Notes: a model not told the origin generated them from the sequence alone. A stretch of DNA of 64,000 nucleotides from NIOZ-UU13 sp964444135 (GCA_964444135.1 CAYUFX010000009.1:25404-89403), one strand, 5' to 3'. Positions 53,627-62,479 are shown, counted from the stretch's first letter. Program-made: numbers and translations.

Positions 53627-54940
53627 ATGAATAAGAAAAGAGAATTTAATCGGCGTAGTTTTCTGAAAAAAGCGGCCTGTGCGTCTTTAAGCACAGCCGG
53701 CTTTCCTTATTTGGTTCAACCTTCTGCTCTGGGTAAGGCAGGTTCAGTTGCGCCGAGCAATCGGATAGTGATGGGCGCCATTGGTGTAGGTTCACAGGGT
53801 TCGGGTAACATGCGTGGATTTTTAGGCAAGAAGGAAGTTCAAATGGTGGCCGTTTGTGATGTTGACAAGGCTCATCGCGACGGGGCCAAGGAAACCGTGG
53901 ACAAGCGATACGAAAACAATGATTGCATGACATATTCGGATTTCCGCGAAGTGATTGAGCGTAAGGACATCGATGCATTGTCACTGGCGATGCCAGACCA
54001 TTGGCATTCGATTCCGGTAGTAACGGCTGCCAGGGCCGGCAAAGATATGTACGGGGAGAAGCCTTTGGCCAGGACGATCCATGAGGGCCGGGTGATGGCA
54101 GATACGGTTCAGCGTTACGGAAGGGTCTGGCAAACGGGTAGCTGGCAGCGTTCGGTTCGCGATTTTCGCCATGCCTGCGAATTAGTTCGCAATGGGCGGA
54201 TTGGCAAAGTGCATAAAGTTGAGGTCGGCCTGCCGACCGGAGGCAGCACGGGAAATAAGCCGGTAGCACCGGTTCCTGAGGGTCTGGACTGGGACTTTTG
54301 GTTAGGGCCGGCCCCCTGGCGGCCTTATATGGGGTTCGGTCGTAATGGGCCGCATTGGGACTGGCGATGGATTATGGATTACTCCGGAGGGCAGCTAACT
54401 GACTGGGCAGGCCATCACATCGATATTGCCCACTGGGGCCTTGGGTTGGACTATGCCGGCCCGGTTGAAATAGAGGGCATAGGTCTCTATCCTAAAGACG
54501 GCATCTACGATGTGCCAACCGAGTATAAGTTTACCTGTAAGTACGCAGACGGTCTGACAATGGTTGTGGCCAATGACCGGCAGCAGCCCATGGGGATGGG
54601 AACCGTCTGGTACGGTGAAGACGGCTGGATACACGTCAAACGCGGCAAGCTCGAGGCCAGCCCGGAAAGTATCTTAAAGGAAGTTATTGGCCCTGACGAA
54701 ATCAGGCTGTACAACAGCCGAGACCATCAGCAGAACTTCTTAGATTGTGTTCGGTCTCGTGAAGAGACTATCACACCTATAGAGATAGCACACCGGTCGA
54801 TTAGCGTGGGGCTTCTCGGTGAAATTGCAATGCTCGCTGAGCGAAGGCTAAGGTGGGACCCTGAGAAAGAAATCTTCCTCAACGACGATGAAGCCAACAG
54901 GATGCTTTCTCGGCCAATGCGCAGCCCATGGCACTTATAA
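53627..54940 (+). CDS. Tat-exported Gfo/Idh/MocA oxidoreductase (3 of 6)
   Basis: This 437-residue paralogue has the Tat motif FNRRSFLKKAACASLSTAGF, Rossmann motif GAIGVGSQGSG, catalytic motif YGEKPLART, and DWAGHHIDIAHWGLGL. It ends in LSRPMRSPWHL. A conserved SWQRSVRDFRHACELVRNG stretch is shared with the protein at 50841. The next gene (ThuA) follows after 32 bp with a strong ribosome binding site, so they are likely one transcript. Confidence 0.93.
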   Translation: MNKKREFNRRSFLKKAACASLSTAGFPYLVQPSALGKAGSVAPSNRIVMGAIGVGSQGSGNMRGFLGKKEVQMVAVCDVDKAHRDGAKETVDKRYENNDCMTYSDFREVIERKDIDALSLAMPDHWHSIPVVTAARAGKDMYGEKPLARTIHEGRVMADTVQRYGRVWQTGSWQRSVRDFRHACELVRNGRIGKVHKVEVGLPTGGSTGNKPVAPVPEGLDWDFWLGPAPWRPYMGFGRNGPHWDWRWIMDYSGGQLTDWAGHHIDIAHWGLGLDYAGPVEIEGIGLYPKDGIYDVPTEYKFTCKYADGLTMVVANDRQQPMGMGTVWYGEDGWIHVKRGKLEASPESILKEVIGPDEIRLYNSRDHQQNFLDCVRSREETITPIEIAHRSISVGLLGEIAMLAERRLRWDPEKEIFLNDDEANRMLSRPMRSPWHL

Positions 54941-54972
54941 AAGTAAAAAATAAAAATAGAAAGGAGCAAAAA

Positions 54973-56607
54973 ATGATTCGAAAGTTAAAAGATACCAAAA
55001 TTTTACTGCCTGCTATCTTGTGTTCATTGCTTCTGGTGAGCACTTTGCAGGCCCAGTCGCCGGCGAAGCTGCGGGAGGTAACAGCCGAAGAAGTGCAAAA
55101 GATAGAAAAAGCAATGCCAAGAAGAGCGACCGTTAGAGTCACCAGCCCGCGGAAACTGCTGGTATTCTGGCGGTGTGAAGGATTTTTCCACACGTCGATC
55201 CCAGTGGTCAACAAAGCGCTCGAGATTATGGGCCAAAAGACCGGGGCGTTCGATGTAGTAACCACCGACGATTATTCGGTGTTCACAAGCGAGAATCTCA
55301 AGCAGTTTGACGCGGTGTGCCTGAACAATACGACCGGCCTGAAGTTCAATCCCAAAGAGAACCCGGAGCGGTGCAAGGCCCTGATGGATTTTGTGAAAAA
55401 CGGAAAAGGGATAGTAGGCGTCCACGCGGCCACAGATAATTTTAACCAATGGCCGGAGGCACAGGAGATGATGGGCGGAAAATTCACCGGCCATCCTTGG
55501 ACAAGCGGCGGGACCTGGGCGATTAAGATTGACCAGCCCGACCATCCGCTTATGAAGGCCTTTAAAGGTAAGGGATTTAAGATAAATGATGAGATATATC
55601 GAACCGACCCGCCACTGTATTCACGAGATAAGCAGCTTGTTCTTATGAGTCTGGATATGAGCGACCCGACCACCCGTAACGTCAAAGGATTCAAACCAAC
55701 TGATAATGATACCGGTACCAGTTGGGTCAAGACCTGGGGAGAGGGCCGGATATTTTACTGCTCGCTGGGACATAACGACCACATTTTCTGGAATCCGGCG
55801 ATATTACAGTATTATCTCGATGGTATTCAGTTTGCATTTGGCGACTATAAAGTTGATACAGAACCGAAACCTATCGTTAGTTCAGGAAAGGGAATAGAAA
55901 TGGCAACGTTACAGGAACTACTTGAAAAGGTAAAGACGTACGATTGGGGCCAGAGCCGATTGGCGCTGACTGAAGTGAGCGAGAACATAAAAAAGGCACA
56001 CAGCTCGCCCGCGGAGCTGAAAAAGATTGAGAAAAGTCTGCTGGATGTGCTCACCTCCGATTCAACGCGGGCCGGCAAGCAGTTTGTCTGCAGGGAATTG
56101 AGTATTATCGGCACCGAACAGTCCGTGCCGGAACTGGCTAAAATGCTGACCGATGAAGAAACCTCGGATATGGCAAGGTATGCTCTGGAGCGGATACCCG
56201 GTACGGCAGTCAACGACGCATTGCGAAGGGCTTTGAGGAAGGCCCAAGGCAAACCACAGGTCGGCATAATCAACTCATTGGGCCAGCGCCGTGACGGAAG
56301 AGCGGTCCGTGCTCTGGGCAGACTTATTGACAACTCAGACCAAACAGTAGCTGTCGCCGCTGCTGCCGCCCTTGGCCAGATAGCTGATTCCAGGGCTACC
56401 GAAGTGCTCTCAGCGGCAAAGGACAAAACAAGCGGCAAATTGCAAATGGTGGTTCTGGATTCTTATTTGAGGTGCGCCGACCAGCTTGTGGCCGAGGGCG
56501 ATAAGCCCAAGGCTTTAGCTATCTACAAAGAGCTCCAGAAAGAGGGCAATCCGGCGCCGATACGTACTGCTGCACTGAAAGGCATGATAAGCGCGACGAA
56601 AAAGTAA
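54973..56607 (+). CDS. Secreted ThuA-domain and HEAT-repeat protein
   Basis: This 544-residue exported protein has a signal peptide (ILLPAILCSLLLVSTLQAQ, cleavage near residue 28), then a ThuA domain (about 60-275; KLLVFWRCEGFFHTSIPVVN, GIVGVHAATDNFNQWPE, EGRIFYCSLGHNDHIFWNP). HEAT-like repeats follow (about 330-540; VPELAKMLTDEETSDMARYA, AVRALGRLIDNSDQTVAVAA). ThuA is tied to trehalose and 3-keto-trehalose use in Sinorhizobium. I chose the ATG at 54973, which has AAGGAG 6 bases upstream and starts the signal peptide; the frame is open from 54928, overlapping the previous gene. Confidence 0.92.
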   Translation: MIRKLKDTKILLPAILCSLLLVSTLQAQSPAKLREVTAEEVQKIEKAMPRRATVRVTSPRKLLVFWRCEGFFHTSIPVVNKALEIMGQKTGAFDVVTTDDYSVFTSENLKQFDAVCLNNTTGLKFNPKENPERCKALMDFVKNGKGIVGVHAATDNFNQWPEAQEMMGGKFTGHPWTSGGTWAIKIDQPDHPLMKAFKGKGFKINDEIYRTDPPLYSRDKQLVLMSLDMSDPTTRNVKGFKPTDNDTGTSWVKTWGEGRIFYCSLGHNDHIFWNPAILQYYLDGIQFAFGDYKVDTEPKPIVSSGKGIEMATLQELLEKVKTYDWGQSRLALTEVSENIKKAHSSPAELKKIEKSLLDVLTSDSTRAGKQFVCRELSIIGTEQSVPELAKMLTDEETSDMARYALERIPGTAVNDALRRALRKAQGKPQVGIINSLGQRRDGRAVRALGRLIDNSDQTVAVAAAAALGQIADSRATEVLSAAKDKTSGKLQMVVLDSYLRCADQLVAEGDKPKALAIYKELQKEGNPAPIRTAALKGMISATKK

Positions 56608-56615
56608 AGATAAAA

Positions 56616-58061
56616 ATGAAAATCAAGTGCACAAGTCAGAAGACAGAAGTCAGAAGACAGAAGTCAGGAGACAGAAGCAATCGCTGCGGTAGAATTGTTG
56701 GATATGTCCTCTGTCCTCTGCTATCTGTTCTCTGTGCTGTTTGCCTCGGGGCAGCAGAACAGCAGGACGATGCCATCGGGATAGTCCTCGACATTCTTAA
56801 GAGCGGCGACCAGGAGATGCAGGCCGTGGCCATCGCGATGGTAAAGGAAATGCCGGGGACAGAAATAACAAAAGCTTTGGCCAAAGAGCTGCCGAACCTT
56901 TCGGCTACCAGTCAGGTGCAACTGTTGTCCGCTCTGGGCGACCGCGGGGACGCCGCTGCCTTGCCGGCGGTTATCACTGCTGTGAAGGCCAAGGACGAAT
57001 CCGTTCGGATTGCGGCTCTCAAGGCAATGGGGCAATTAGGTGATGCGTCTAGTGTTGGCTTATTGGCACAAACGGCGGCGGCGACCGGAGGCGCCGAACA
57101 AAAAGCCGCTCGCGAGAGTTTGTATCGTTTGCGCGGCCCGAAGGTCGATGAAGCAGTCTTAGCAGCGATTCCAAAGGCAGTGCCAAAAACGAAGGTGGAA
57201 TTGATTAAGAGCACAGGTGAGCGGAATATATCAGCAGGTGTAAGCACTTTATTAAAAACCGCAACGGATTCGGACCGTAAAGTTCGAGTCGAATCGTTCA
57301 AGGTCTTAAAGGTCATTGCCGGCCAGGAGGATTTGCCGGCGCTGGTCGAGCTTTTGCTGAATTTGCGAAGCTCATCCGAGGCCAATGAGGCCCAGAAAAT
57401 GGTAGCCGCTGTTGCCCATAAAATCGAGGACAAGGACCGTCAGGCCGAGGCGGTGTTGGCTGTGCTGCCTTCGGTTAAAGATGTCAAAAAACAATGCTCT
57501 CTGCTGAGCGTATTAGGCAAAATAGGCGACAGCAGCGCCCTGCCCCCGCTTGTCGAGGCGCTGAACAGCGACAATATTGAGAGCAGGGGTGCCGCCATCC
57601 GTGCGCTGGCAGAGTGGCCTACTTCCGAGCCGGCGATTGAGATGCTCAAGGCAGCGCAGAACTCTCAGGACAGAGCACACCGGATACTGGCACTGCGCGG
57701 TTCTATCCGCCTGCTTGGACTTGATACTAAGAGAACGCCCGAAGAAACGATTGAAATGTATAAGAAAGCAATGACTCTGGCGCCGGATGCGATTGAAAAA
57801 AGGAGGGTGCTTTCGGGGCTCGCCAATACCAAATCTCTCGGCGCACTGCAAATGTCAGCAGATTATCTCCAGGACAAGACTTTATTCAGAGAAGCGGAAT
57901 TTGCGGTGGTTAAAATCGCTGAGGGCATCTACGAAAACTTTCCTCAACAAACCAGGGATGTATTAGAGAAGGTTTTGCAAGCCTCGAAGAATGACCCGCT
58001 GCGTCAGCAGGCGCAGGAAGTGATAAATCGAATTGAAGGATTGAAGTTAAAAGTGAACTAA
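56616..58061 (+). CDS. Secreted HEAT-repeat protein
   Basis: This 481-residue protein starts 8 bp after the ThuA gene. Its N-terminus is a Lys/Arg/Gln-rich stretch (TSQKTEVRRQKSGDRSNR) followed by a Leu/Cys-rich hydrophobic run (LCPLLSVLCAVCLGAA), both encoded by a GA/CT inverted repeat. The rest is HEAT-like alpha repeats with a period of about 31-37 residues (LPAVITAVKAKDESVRIAAL, LPPLVEALNSDNIESRGAAI). It is a scaffold-like protein with no catalytic motif, and may partner the ThuA protein. The stop codon lies inside an AAAGTGAACTAAAGT word repeat. Confidence 0.85.
   Translation: MKIKCTSQKTEVRRQKSGDRSNRCGRIVGYVLCPLLSVLCAVCLGAAEQQDDAIGIVLDILKSGDQEMQAVAIAMVKEMPGTEITKALAKELPNLSATSQVQLLSALGDRGDAAALPAVITAVKAKDESVRIAALKAMGQLGDASSVGLLAQTAAATGGAEQKAARESLYRLRGPKVDEAVLAAIPKAVPKTKVELIKSTGERNISAGVSTLLKTATDSDRKVRVESFKVLKVIAGQEDLPALVELLLNLRSSSEANEAQKMVAAVAHKIEDKDRQAEAVLAVLPSVKDVKKQCSLLSVLGKIGDSSALPPLVEALNSDNIESRGAAIRALAEWPTSEPAIEMLKAAQNSQDRAHRILALRGSIRLLGLDTKRTPEETIEMYKKAMTLAPDAIEKRRVLSGLANTKSLGALQMSADYLQDKTLFREAEFAVVKIAEGIYENFPQQTRDVLEKVLQASKNDPLRQQAQEVINRIEGLKLKVN
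56633..56742 (+). repeat. GA/CT inverted repeat forming a signal peptide (HEAT gene)
   Basis: GTCAGAAGACAGAAGTCAG tandem units (56633-56678) are followed by TCCTCTGTCCTCTGCTATCT words (56704-56742). The GA part encodes the basic n-region and the CT part the Leu-rich h-region. Confidence 0.75.
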
Positions 58062-58122
58062 AGTGCCTAAAGTTTTAAGTGCATAAAGTAAAAAAATAAC
58101 TTTAGCTCACTTGTGGTACTTT
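58051..58122. repeat. AAAGTGAACTAAAGT word repeat with inverted arm
   Basis: AAGTGAACTAAAG (58051-58063) pairs with CTTTAGCTCACTT (58100-58112) at 12 of 13 positions. The words match those at 40936-40990. The repeat supplies the last codons and stop of the HEAT gene. Confidence 0.55.
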
Positions 58123-58159
58123 CTAATTTTGGAGAGCGAATTAAACAGGAGAGAAAGTT

Positions 58160-59266
58160 ATGGTTATACAGGTTAGAAGTAAGACGTCAGATATCAGAGG
58201 TCGGAGGTCAGAAGTCAGAAGTCAGCTCTGTCCTCTGCTCTCTGTCCTCTGTGCTTTGTTGTCTGTGCTGCTGTCCTCTTGTGCGGGGCCATTAGCGGTT
58301 GACCCGGTTCTTGAGGCGAGTATGGCGATTGAGAGTGCCGACGCCGCTATGGGCGACTGGGAAGGAAGCTGGATATTGGATGATGAAAGCGATTCGGGAC
58401 CATTGGCAGCACAGGTGATAGCTTTGGGTAAAGGTGAGTATAGAGCTAATTTTCTTGAAAAGTTTGATACTCGCGAGGAACCTATAGCAGTACTTGATGG
58501 CGAGCGCGACGGTGAAGTGGTGCGTTTTGAAGGACAAGTCGAACTAAGCAACGGCGGCACCCTTGATGTCCAGGCAACTATTGAAGGCGGTAAGCTCAAG
58601 GGCAGTTTCAAGGGAGACGAAGCCGGCAGCGTCACATTGAACAAGGCAACTCGGGTTTCACCCACATTGGGGGAAAAGCCCCCGGCCGGTGCGATTGTCC
58701 TTTTCAACGGCAAAAACTTCAAGCAATGGAAACATACAAACAAGAAACCAGACGCTGATTCTGTGAAATGGGCACTTGGGAAGGGCGGTTCGATGGAAGT
58801 CGTAAAGGGTACCGGTTCAATTGTTACCAAAAAGAAATTTACAGATTTCAAGCTGCACGTGGAATTTCGCACGCCCTTTATGCCCGATGCGCGAGGCCAG
58901 GGGCGCGGTAACAGCGGGGTGTATCTGCAGGAACGATATGAGGTGCAGGTACTTGACAGCTACGGCCTCGAAGGTGAAGACAACGAATGCGGCGGAATCT
59001 ATAAGGTCGGGGCTCCTCTCGTAAATATGTGTGCGCCGCCGACGCAGTGGCAGACTTACGATATTACTTTTTACGCCCCCGGTGCCGACAGGCCAAACGC
59101 CCAGGTGACAGTTGTCCACAACGGCGTGACGATACATGACAACATAAGTCTTCCAAAGCCGACCGGCGGTGCACTGGATAGTGACGTGACCAAACCCGGA
59201 GGTATATATCTGCAGGACCACGGCAATCCTGTGCAATACCGTAACATTTGGCTAATTGAATTGTAA
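58160..59266 (+). CDS. Secreted DUF1080 (3-keto-disaccharide hydrolase-like) lipoprotein
   Basis: This 368-residue predicted lipoprotein has a repeat-derived N-terminus (basic region then LCPLLSVLCALLSVLLSSC, a lipobox-like end at Cys). A small beta domain follows (about 55-165; GDWEGSWILDDESD, VRFEGQVELSNGGTLDVQ), then a DUF1080 domain (about 175-368; AIVLFNGKNFKQWKHT, KLHVEFRTPFMPD, NSGVYLQERYEVQVLDSYG, QTYDITFYAPGADRPNAQ). DUF1080 enzymes cleave 3-keto-glycosides made by Gfo/Idh dehydrogenases. It is a close relative of the C-terminal half of the protein at 47581. AGGAGA precedes the ATG. Confidence 0.92.
   Translation: MVIQVRSKTSDIRGRRSEVRSQLCPLLSVLCALLSVLLSSCAGPLAVDPVLEASMAIESADAAMGDWEGSWILDDESDSGPLAAQVIALGKGEYRANFLEKFDTREEPIAVLDGERDGEVVRFEGQVELSNGGTLDVQATIEGGKLKGSFKGDEAGSVTLNKATRVSPTLGEKPPAGAIVLFNGKNFKQWKHTNKKPDADSVKWALGKGGSMEVVKGTGSIVTKKKFTDFKLHVEFRTPFMPDARGQGRGNSGVYLQERYEVQVLDSYGLEGEDNECGGIYKVGAPLVNMCAPPTQWQTYDITFYAPGADRPNAQVTVVHNGVTIHDNISLPKPTGGALDSDVTKPGGIYLQDHGNPVQYRNIWLIEL
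58172..58279 (+). repeat. GA/CT inverted repeat forming a signal peptide (DUF1080 gene)
   Basis: GA-rich words (GTCAGAAGTCAGAAGTCAG, 58172-58225) are followed by CT-rich ones (CTCTGTCCTCTGCTCTCTG, 58225-58279). They encode the basic n-region and the hydrophobic core of the export signal. Third copy of this repeat family in the window. Confidence 0.75.
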
Positions 59267-59360
59267 CCGATTGAGCTTGTTATGCGTCGGTTTTAAATAT
59301 TTATTACCAGCGTGTTTTTAGACAATTTATGATGGCGTTTATTTATTAAGGAATACTGAT

Positions 59361-60785
59361 ATGAAAGAACAGAAAAAAACTACCAAACAACAGAGCAGCA
59401 AAATATCTCGGCGTGATTTTATGGGCGGTATCGCGGCGGCAGCGGTATGCTCTATTGGTTTCCCGAGCCTCATCCGGGCCCAGGGACTCAACGAAAAACT
59501 CCAGGTGGGATTCATCGCTGCGGGCGGACAGGCCGGGTCTCATACGGGCCAATCCCACAGAGCGGGCCTTCAGTGCATCGCCTTCGCCGAGGTTGACAAA
59601 ACCCGCTGGGGCGGTGTCCTCGGCAAAAAAGGCTGGGAGAATGCCGCCGGCTATCAGGACTGGCGAAAGGTATTCGAGAAGCACGGCAAGGACCTCGATG
59701 TCGTTTTCGTGGCGACCCCGGACCACAGCCATTTTGCCCCGTCGATGACCGCCGTTTCAATGGGCATTCACTGCTACACCGAGAAGCCGCTGACCTGGTC
59801 GGTTCGCGAGGCGCAGTTGCTGGCGGCAGCCTACGCCAGGAATCCCAAGGTTGTGACCCAGATGGGCAACCAGGGCCACGGCGAGGATGGATGGCGGCGC
59901 GCGTACGAACTCGTCAAGGCGGGCGCCGTGGGCGAGATCAAGGAGTTCCATACCTGGACGAATCGTCCGATCTGGCCGCAGGGCGGAGACCGTCCGGATT
60001 ACACAAGTCCGGTTCCCGATACTCTCGACTGGGACGCCTGGATCGGCCCGGCGCCGATGCGGCCATACGCCGGTCCCAGGGATGGTAAAGGAAACGGTCC
60101 CTATCATCCCTTCAACTGGCGGGGCGTGGTCGATTTCGGCTCCGGGGCCCTCGGCGACATGGCCTGTCACACAACCGATGGGATCTACGCGATTATGGAT
60201 CCAGGCTACGCCGCCACGGCCGAGCCGTTCATCATGACCGGGCCCGTCAAAGATCAGTGGCCCGCCGGCATGATCGTCAAGAGCACCTACCGCGCCAAGG
60301 GCGGACGGCCCGGCTTCAAGACCTTCTGGTACGAGGGCAACGATGGAGTCGGAAAGCCGCTCATGCCGGATACGCCGGAGGAACTCGAGGTCGATGGACG
60401 CGAACTGCCGCGTACCGGAAATCTGATCATCGGCACCAAGGGCAAGATGCTGGTCATCGGTGACTACTGGAACAGCCCCATGCTGATCCCGGAAGCGAGG
60501 CGCAAAGAGTTCGGCAAAGCCAAACAACTGCTCGAACGCTCTCCCGGACACCACCAGGAGTTCTTTATGGCCTGTAGGGGCGAGAAGCCGCGACAGTTCA
60601 GTCAGTCCAACTTCAGCTACTCCGGTCCCATGGCCGCAAACATCCAGCTCGGCAACCTCTGCGCCCGCGCGGGAAAGAAGCTCGAGCTCAACGAAGCTGG
60701 GAAGATCACCAGCGACCCGAAGATCAACGATTTGGCCTGGCGCGAGCCCCGCAATGGTTGGGGACCGCTGGAGATGAAGGTCTAA
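59361..60785 (+). CDS. Tat-exported Gfo/Idh/MocA oxidoreductase (4 of 6), GC-rich
   Basis: This 474-residue protein has the Tat motif SRRDFMGGIAAAAVCSIGF, Rossmann motif GFIAAGGQAGS, catalytic motif CYTEKPLTWS, and GALGDMACHTTDGIYAIM. It carries a different C-terminus (NGWGPLEMKV) from the MRSPWHL group. Its codons are noticeably richer in G and C than those of the neighbours (for example GGCATGATCGTCAAGAGC), suggesting separate origin or recent transfer from a higher-GC relative. A 95-bp gap precedes it, and a decayed Gfo/Idh fragment follows. Confidence 0.92.
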   Translation: MKEQKKTTKQQSSKISRRDFMGGIAAAAVCSIGFPSLIRAQGLNEKLQVGFIAAGGQAGSHTGQSHRAGLQCIAFAEVDKTRWGGVLGKKGWENAAGYQDWRKVFEKHGKDLDVVFVATPDHSHFAPSMTAVSMGIHCYTEKPLTWSVREAQLLAAAYARNPKVVTQMGNQGHGEDGWRRAYELVKAGAVGEIKEFHTWTNRPIWPQGGDRPDYTSPVPDTLDWDAWIGPAPMRPYAGPRDGKGNGPYHPFNWRGVVDFGSGALGDMACHTTDGIYAIMDPGYAATAEPFIMTGPVKDQWPAGMIVKSTYRAKGGRPGFKTFWYEGNDGVGKPLMPDTPEELEVDGRELPRTGNLIIGTKGKMLVIGDYWNSPMLIPEARRKEFGKAKQLLERSPGHHQEFFMACRGEKPRQFSQSNFSYSGPMAANIQLGNLCARAGKKLELNEAGKITSDPKINDLAWREPRNGWGPLEMKV

Positions 60786-61087
60786 GTGAATCGCGAAACA
60801 TAGAGCCTTCTCCTATTTATTGGGCTGTTTTAGGCGAATCCCGGCAATTTCGACCCGGGGTGACCGGCGCCGGCTATACCTTCCCTTGTAGTGGTTTCGG
60901 GAACTCATTGCTCGAAAGTATGATGGAGTGCAAATGAAACATGTGGCTTCAAACGCTTACCAAATGCGAGGAAGTGGAAAGACTTCCGCAAGATGCTCGA
61001 TAAGCAGAACGGGCCCTTGAATTTGCTGAGAGTTTGCCAAACACGCTGTGAAAATAGAAATGGGCTTAATCCAGGAAGAACGCTGTT
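60786..61087. other. Gap holding a decayed Gfo/Idh fragment
   Basis: The 302-bp gap has no intact gene. It holds a short relic of a Gfo/Idh coding sequence (60948-61010) and probably a promoter for the following gene. Confidence 0.5.
60948..61010 (+). pseudogene. Relic of a Gfo/Idh gene
   Basis: In one frame this stretch reads FKRLPNARKWKDFRKMLDKQ, which aligns with FKRYPNANKYRDFRRMLDKE of the intact gene at 61088 and FKRHPDAKKYKDFRRMLDEE of the gene at 62566. The homology fades on both sides and there is no start or Rossmann motif. It is the remains of another array member. Confidence 0.7.
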
Positions 61088-62479
61088 ATGAAAGGCCATA
61101 AAGTAACTGCTAAAGGGCGGCAGACGCAATCTGCGCAAAGGTACCGGGCGACCGACAGAGAGACCGGGCTGTCCCGCCGTGATTTTATCGGCGGCGCAGC
61201 GGCAGCGGCGGGGTTCACGATTGTGCCCCGTTCTGTTCTGGGAGGGGCCCGTTATATTCCGCCGAGCGAGAAGCTCAATATAGCCGGTATCGGCATAGGC
61301 GGCCGAGGGGCCGGCGACCTCGACGCCCTTGGCAGTGAAAACATTGTCGCTCTGTGCGATGTGGACCAGAAGTATGCGGCTGCAACTTTTAAGCGATACC
61401 CTAACGCTAATAAGTACCGCGATTTCCGCAGGATGTTGGACAAAGAGGACAGGAACATCGATGCGGTGGTAATAGCCACGCCGGACCATACACATGCGGT
61501 TATCGCTATGAAGGCAATCAAGATGGGCAAGCATGTCTATTGCGAAAAACCGCTGGCCCATTCGATATATGAAGTCCGCAAGGTTACTGAGGCGGCACGA
61601 GAGGCGGGTGTAGCCACTCAATTAGGCAACCAGGGTCAGGCGTCTGAAGAGACTCGTCTTGTGAGCGAATTTATCTGGGATGGGGCGCTGGGTCCGGTTC
61701 GCGAGGTCCATTCCTGGTGCAACAGGCCAATCTCGCCCCGAGGTATCGACCGGCCCAAGGACAAACACGATGTACCACCCACGCTCGACTGGAATTTGTG
61801 GCTTGGCCCGGCCCCGGAGCGGCCTTATCATCCCTGCTATCTGCCGTTTAGCTGGCGCGGCTGGTGGGACTTCGGAACGGGAGTGTTGGGCGATATAGGC
61901 TGCCATCAGTTCGCCCCGATTTTCAGGGCCCTGAAATTAGGCTACCCAACGTGCGTGGATGCCTGCTCCAGCGGAGTGAATTCCGAAACCGCGCCTCTGG
62001 CGTCTATTGTCCGTTATGAATTCCCGGTAAGGTACGATTTTCCGGCGCTGAAGCTGACCTGGTATGACGGCGGCCTGATGCCCGCCCGGCCGGAAGAGCT
62101 TAAAGAAGGCCTGCGTTTCGGCAATGCCGATGATAATCTGTTTTTGGGCGACAAGGGCAAGATGTTAGGCCACAGACTGCTGCCGGAATCAAGGAGCAAA
62201 GAATACGGCAAGCCACCGAGGACTCTGGCCCGTTCGCCCGGCCATCATAAAGAGTGGCTCGATGCCTGTAAGGGCGGCCTGCCGGCCGGCTCCAACTTCG
62301 AGGTTGCAGGGCCGCTGACCGAAGTGGTTTTGTTGGGTAATATCGCCCTGCGGATGGGCCGGAAGTTGTATGAAAAAGGCCTTAAGCTGTATTATGACGG
62401 CCCAAATATGAAGATTACCAATCTACCCGAGGCCAATAAATATATCCGCGACGAATATCGCAATGGATGGACATTATAG
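61088..62479 (+). CDS. Tat-exported Gfo/Idh/MocA oxidoreductase (5 of 6)
   Basis: This 463-residue protein has the Tat motif LSRRDFIGGAAAAAGFTIV, PPSEKLNIAGIGIGGRGAGD as Rossmann region, catalytic motif YCEKPLAHS, and GVLGDIGCHQFAPIFRAL. It ends in NGWTL. With the gene at 62566 it forms a second subfamily: both share the QASEETRLV/QASEGTRLM segment, WYDGGLMPARPEEL-like and GHHKEWLDACKGG blocks. ATG at 61088; no strong ribosome binding site, though GAAG lies upstream. Confidence 0.93.
   Translation: MKGHKVTAKGRQTQSAQRYRATDRETGLSRRDFIGGAAAAAGFTIVPRSVLGGARYIPPSEKLNIAGIGIGGRGAGDLDALGSENIVALCDVDQKYAAATFKRYPNANKYRDFRRMLDKEDRNIDAVVIATPDHTHAVIAMKAIKMGKHVYCEKPLAHSIYEVRKVTEAAREAGVATQLGNQGQASEETRLVSEFIWDGALGPVREVHSWCNRPISPRGIDRPKDKHDVPPTLDWNLWLGPAPERPYHPCYLPFSWRGWWDFGTGVLGDIGCHQFAPIFRALKLGYPTCVDACSSGVNSETAPLASIVRYEFPVRYDFPALKLTWYDGGLMPARPEELKEGLRFGNADDNLFLGDKGKMLGHRLLPESRSKEYGKPPRTLARSPGHHKEWLDACKGGLPAGSNFEVAGPLTEVVLLGNIALRMGRKLYEKGLKLYYDGPNMKITNLPEANKYIRDEYRNGWTL

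Noticed and set aside
59757..60554. 265-residue minus-strand frame inside a Gfo/Idh gene
   Set aside because: Antisense of a GC-rich conserved gene; no homology-like motif or ribosome binding site.
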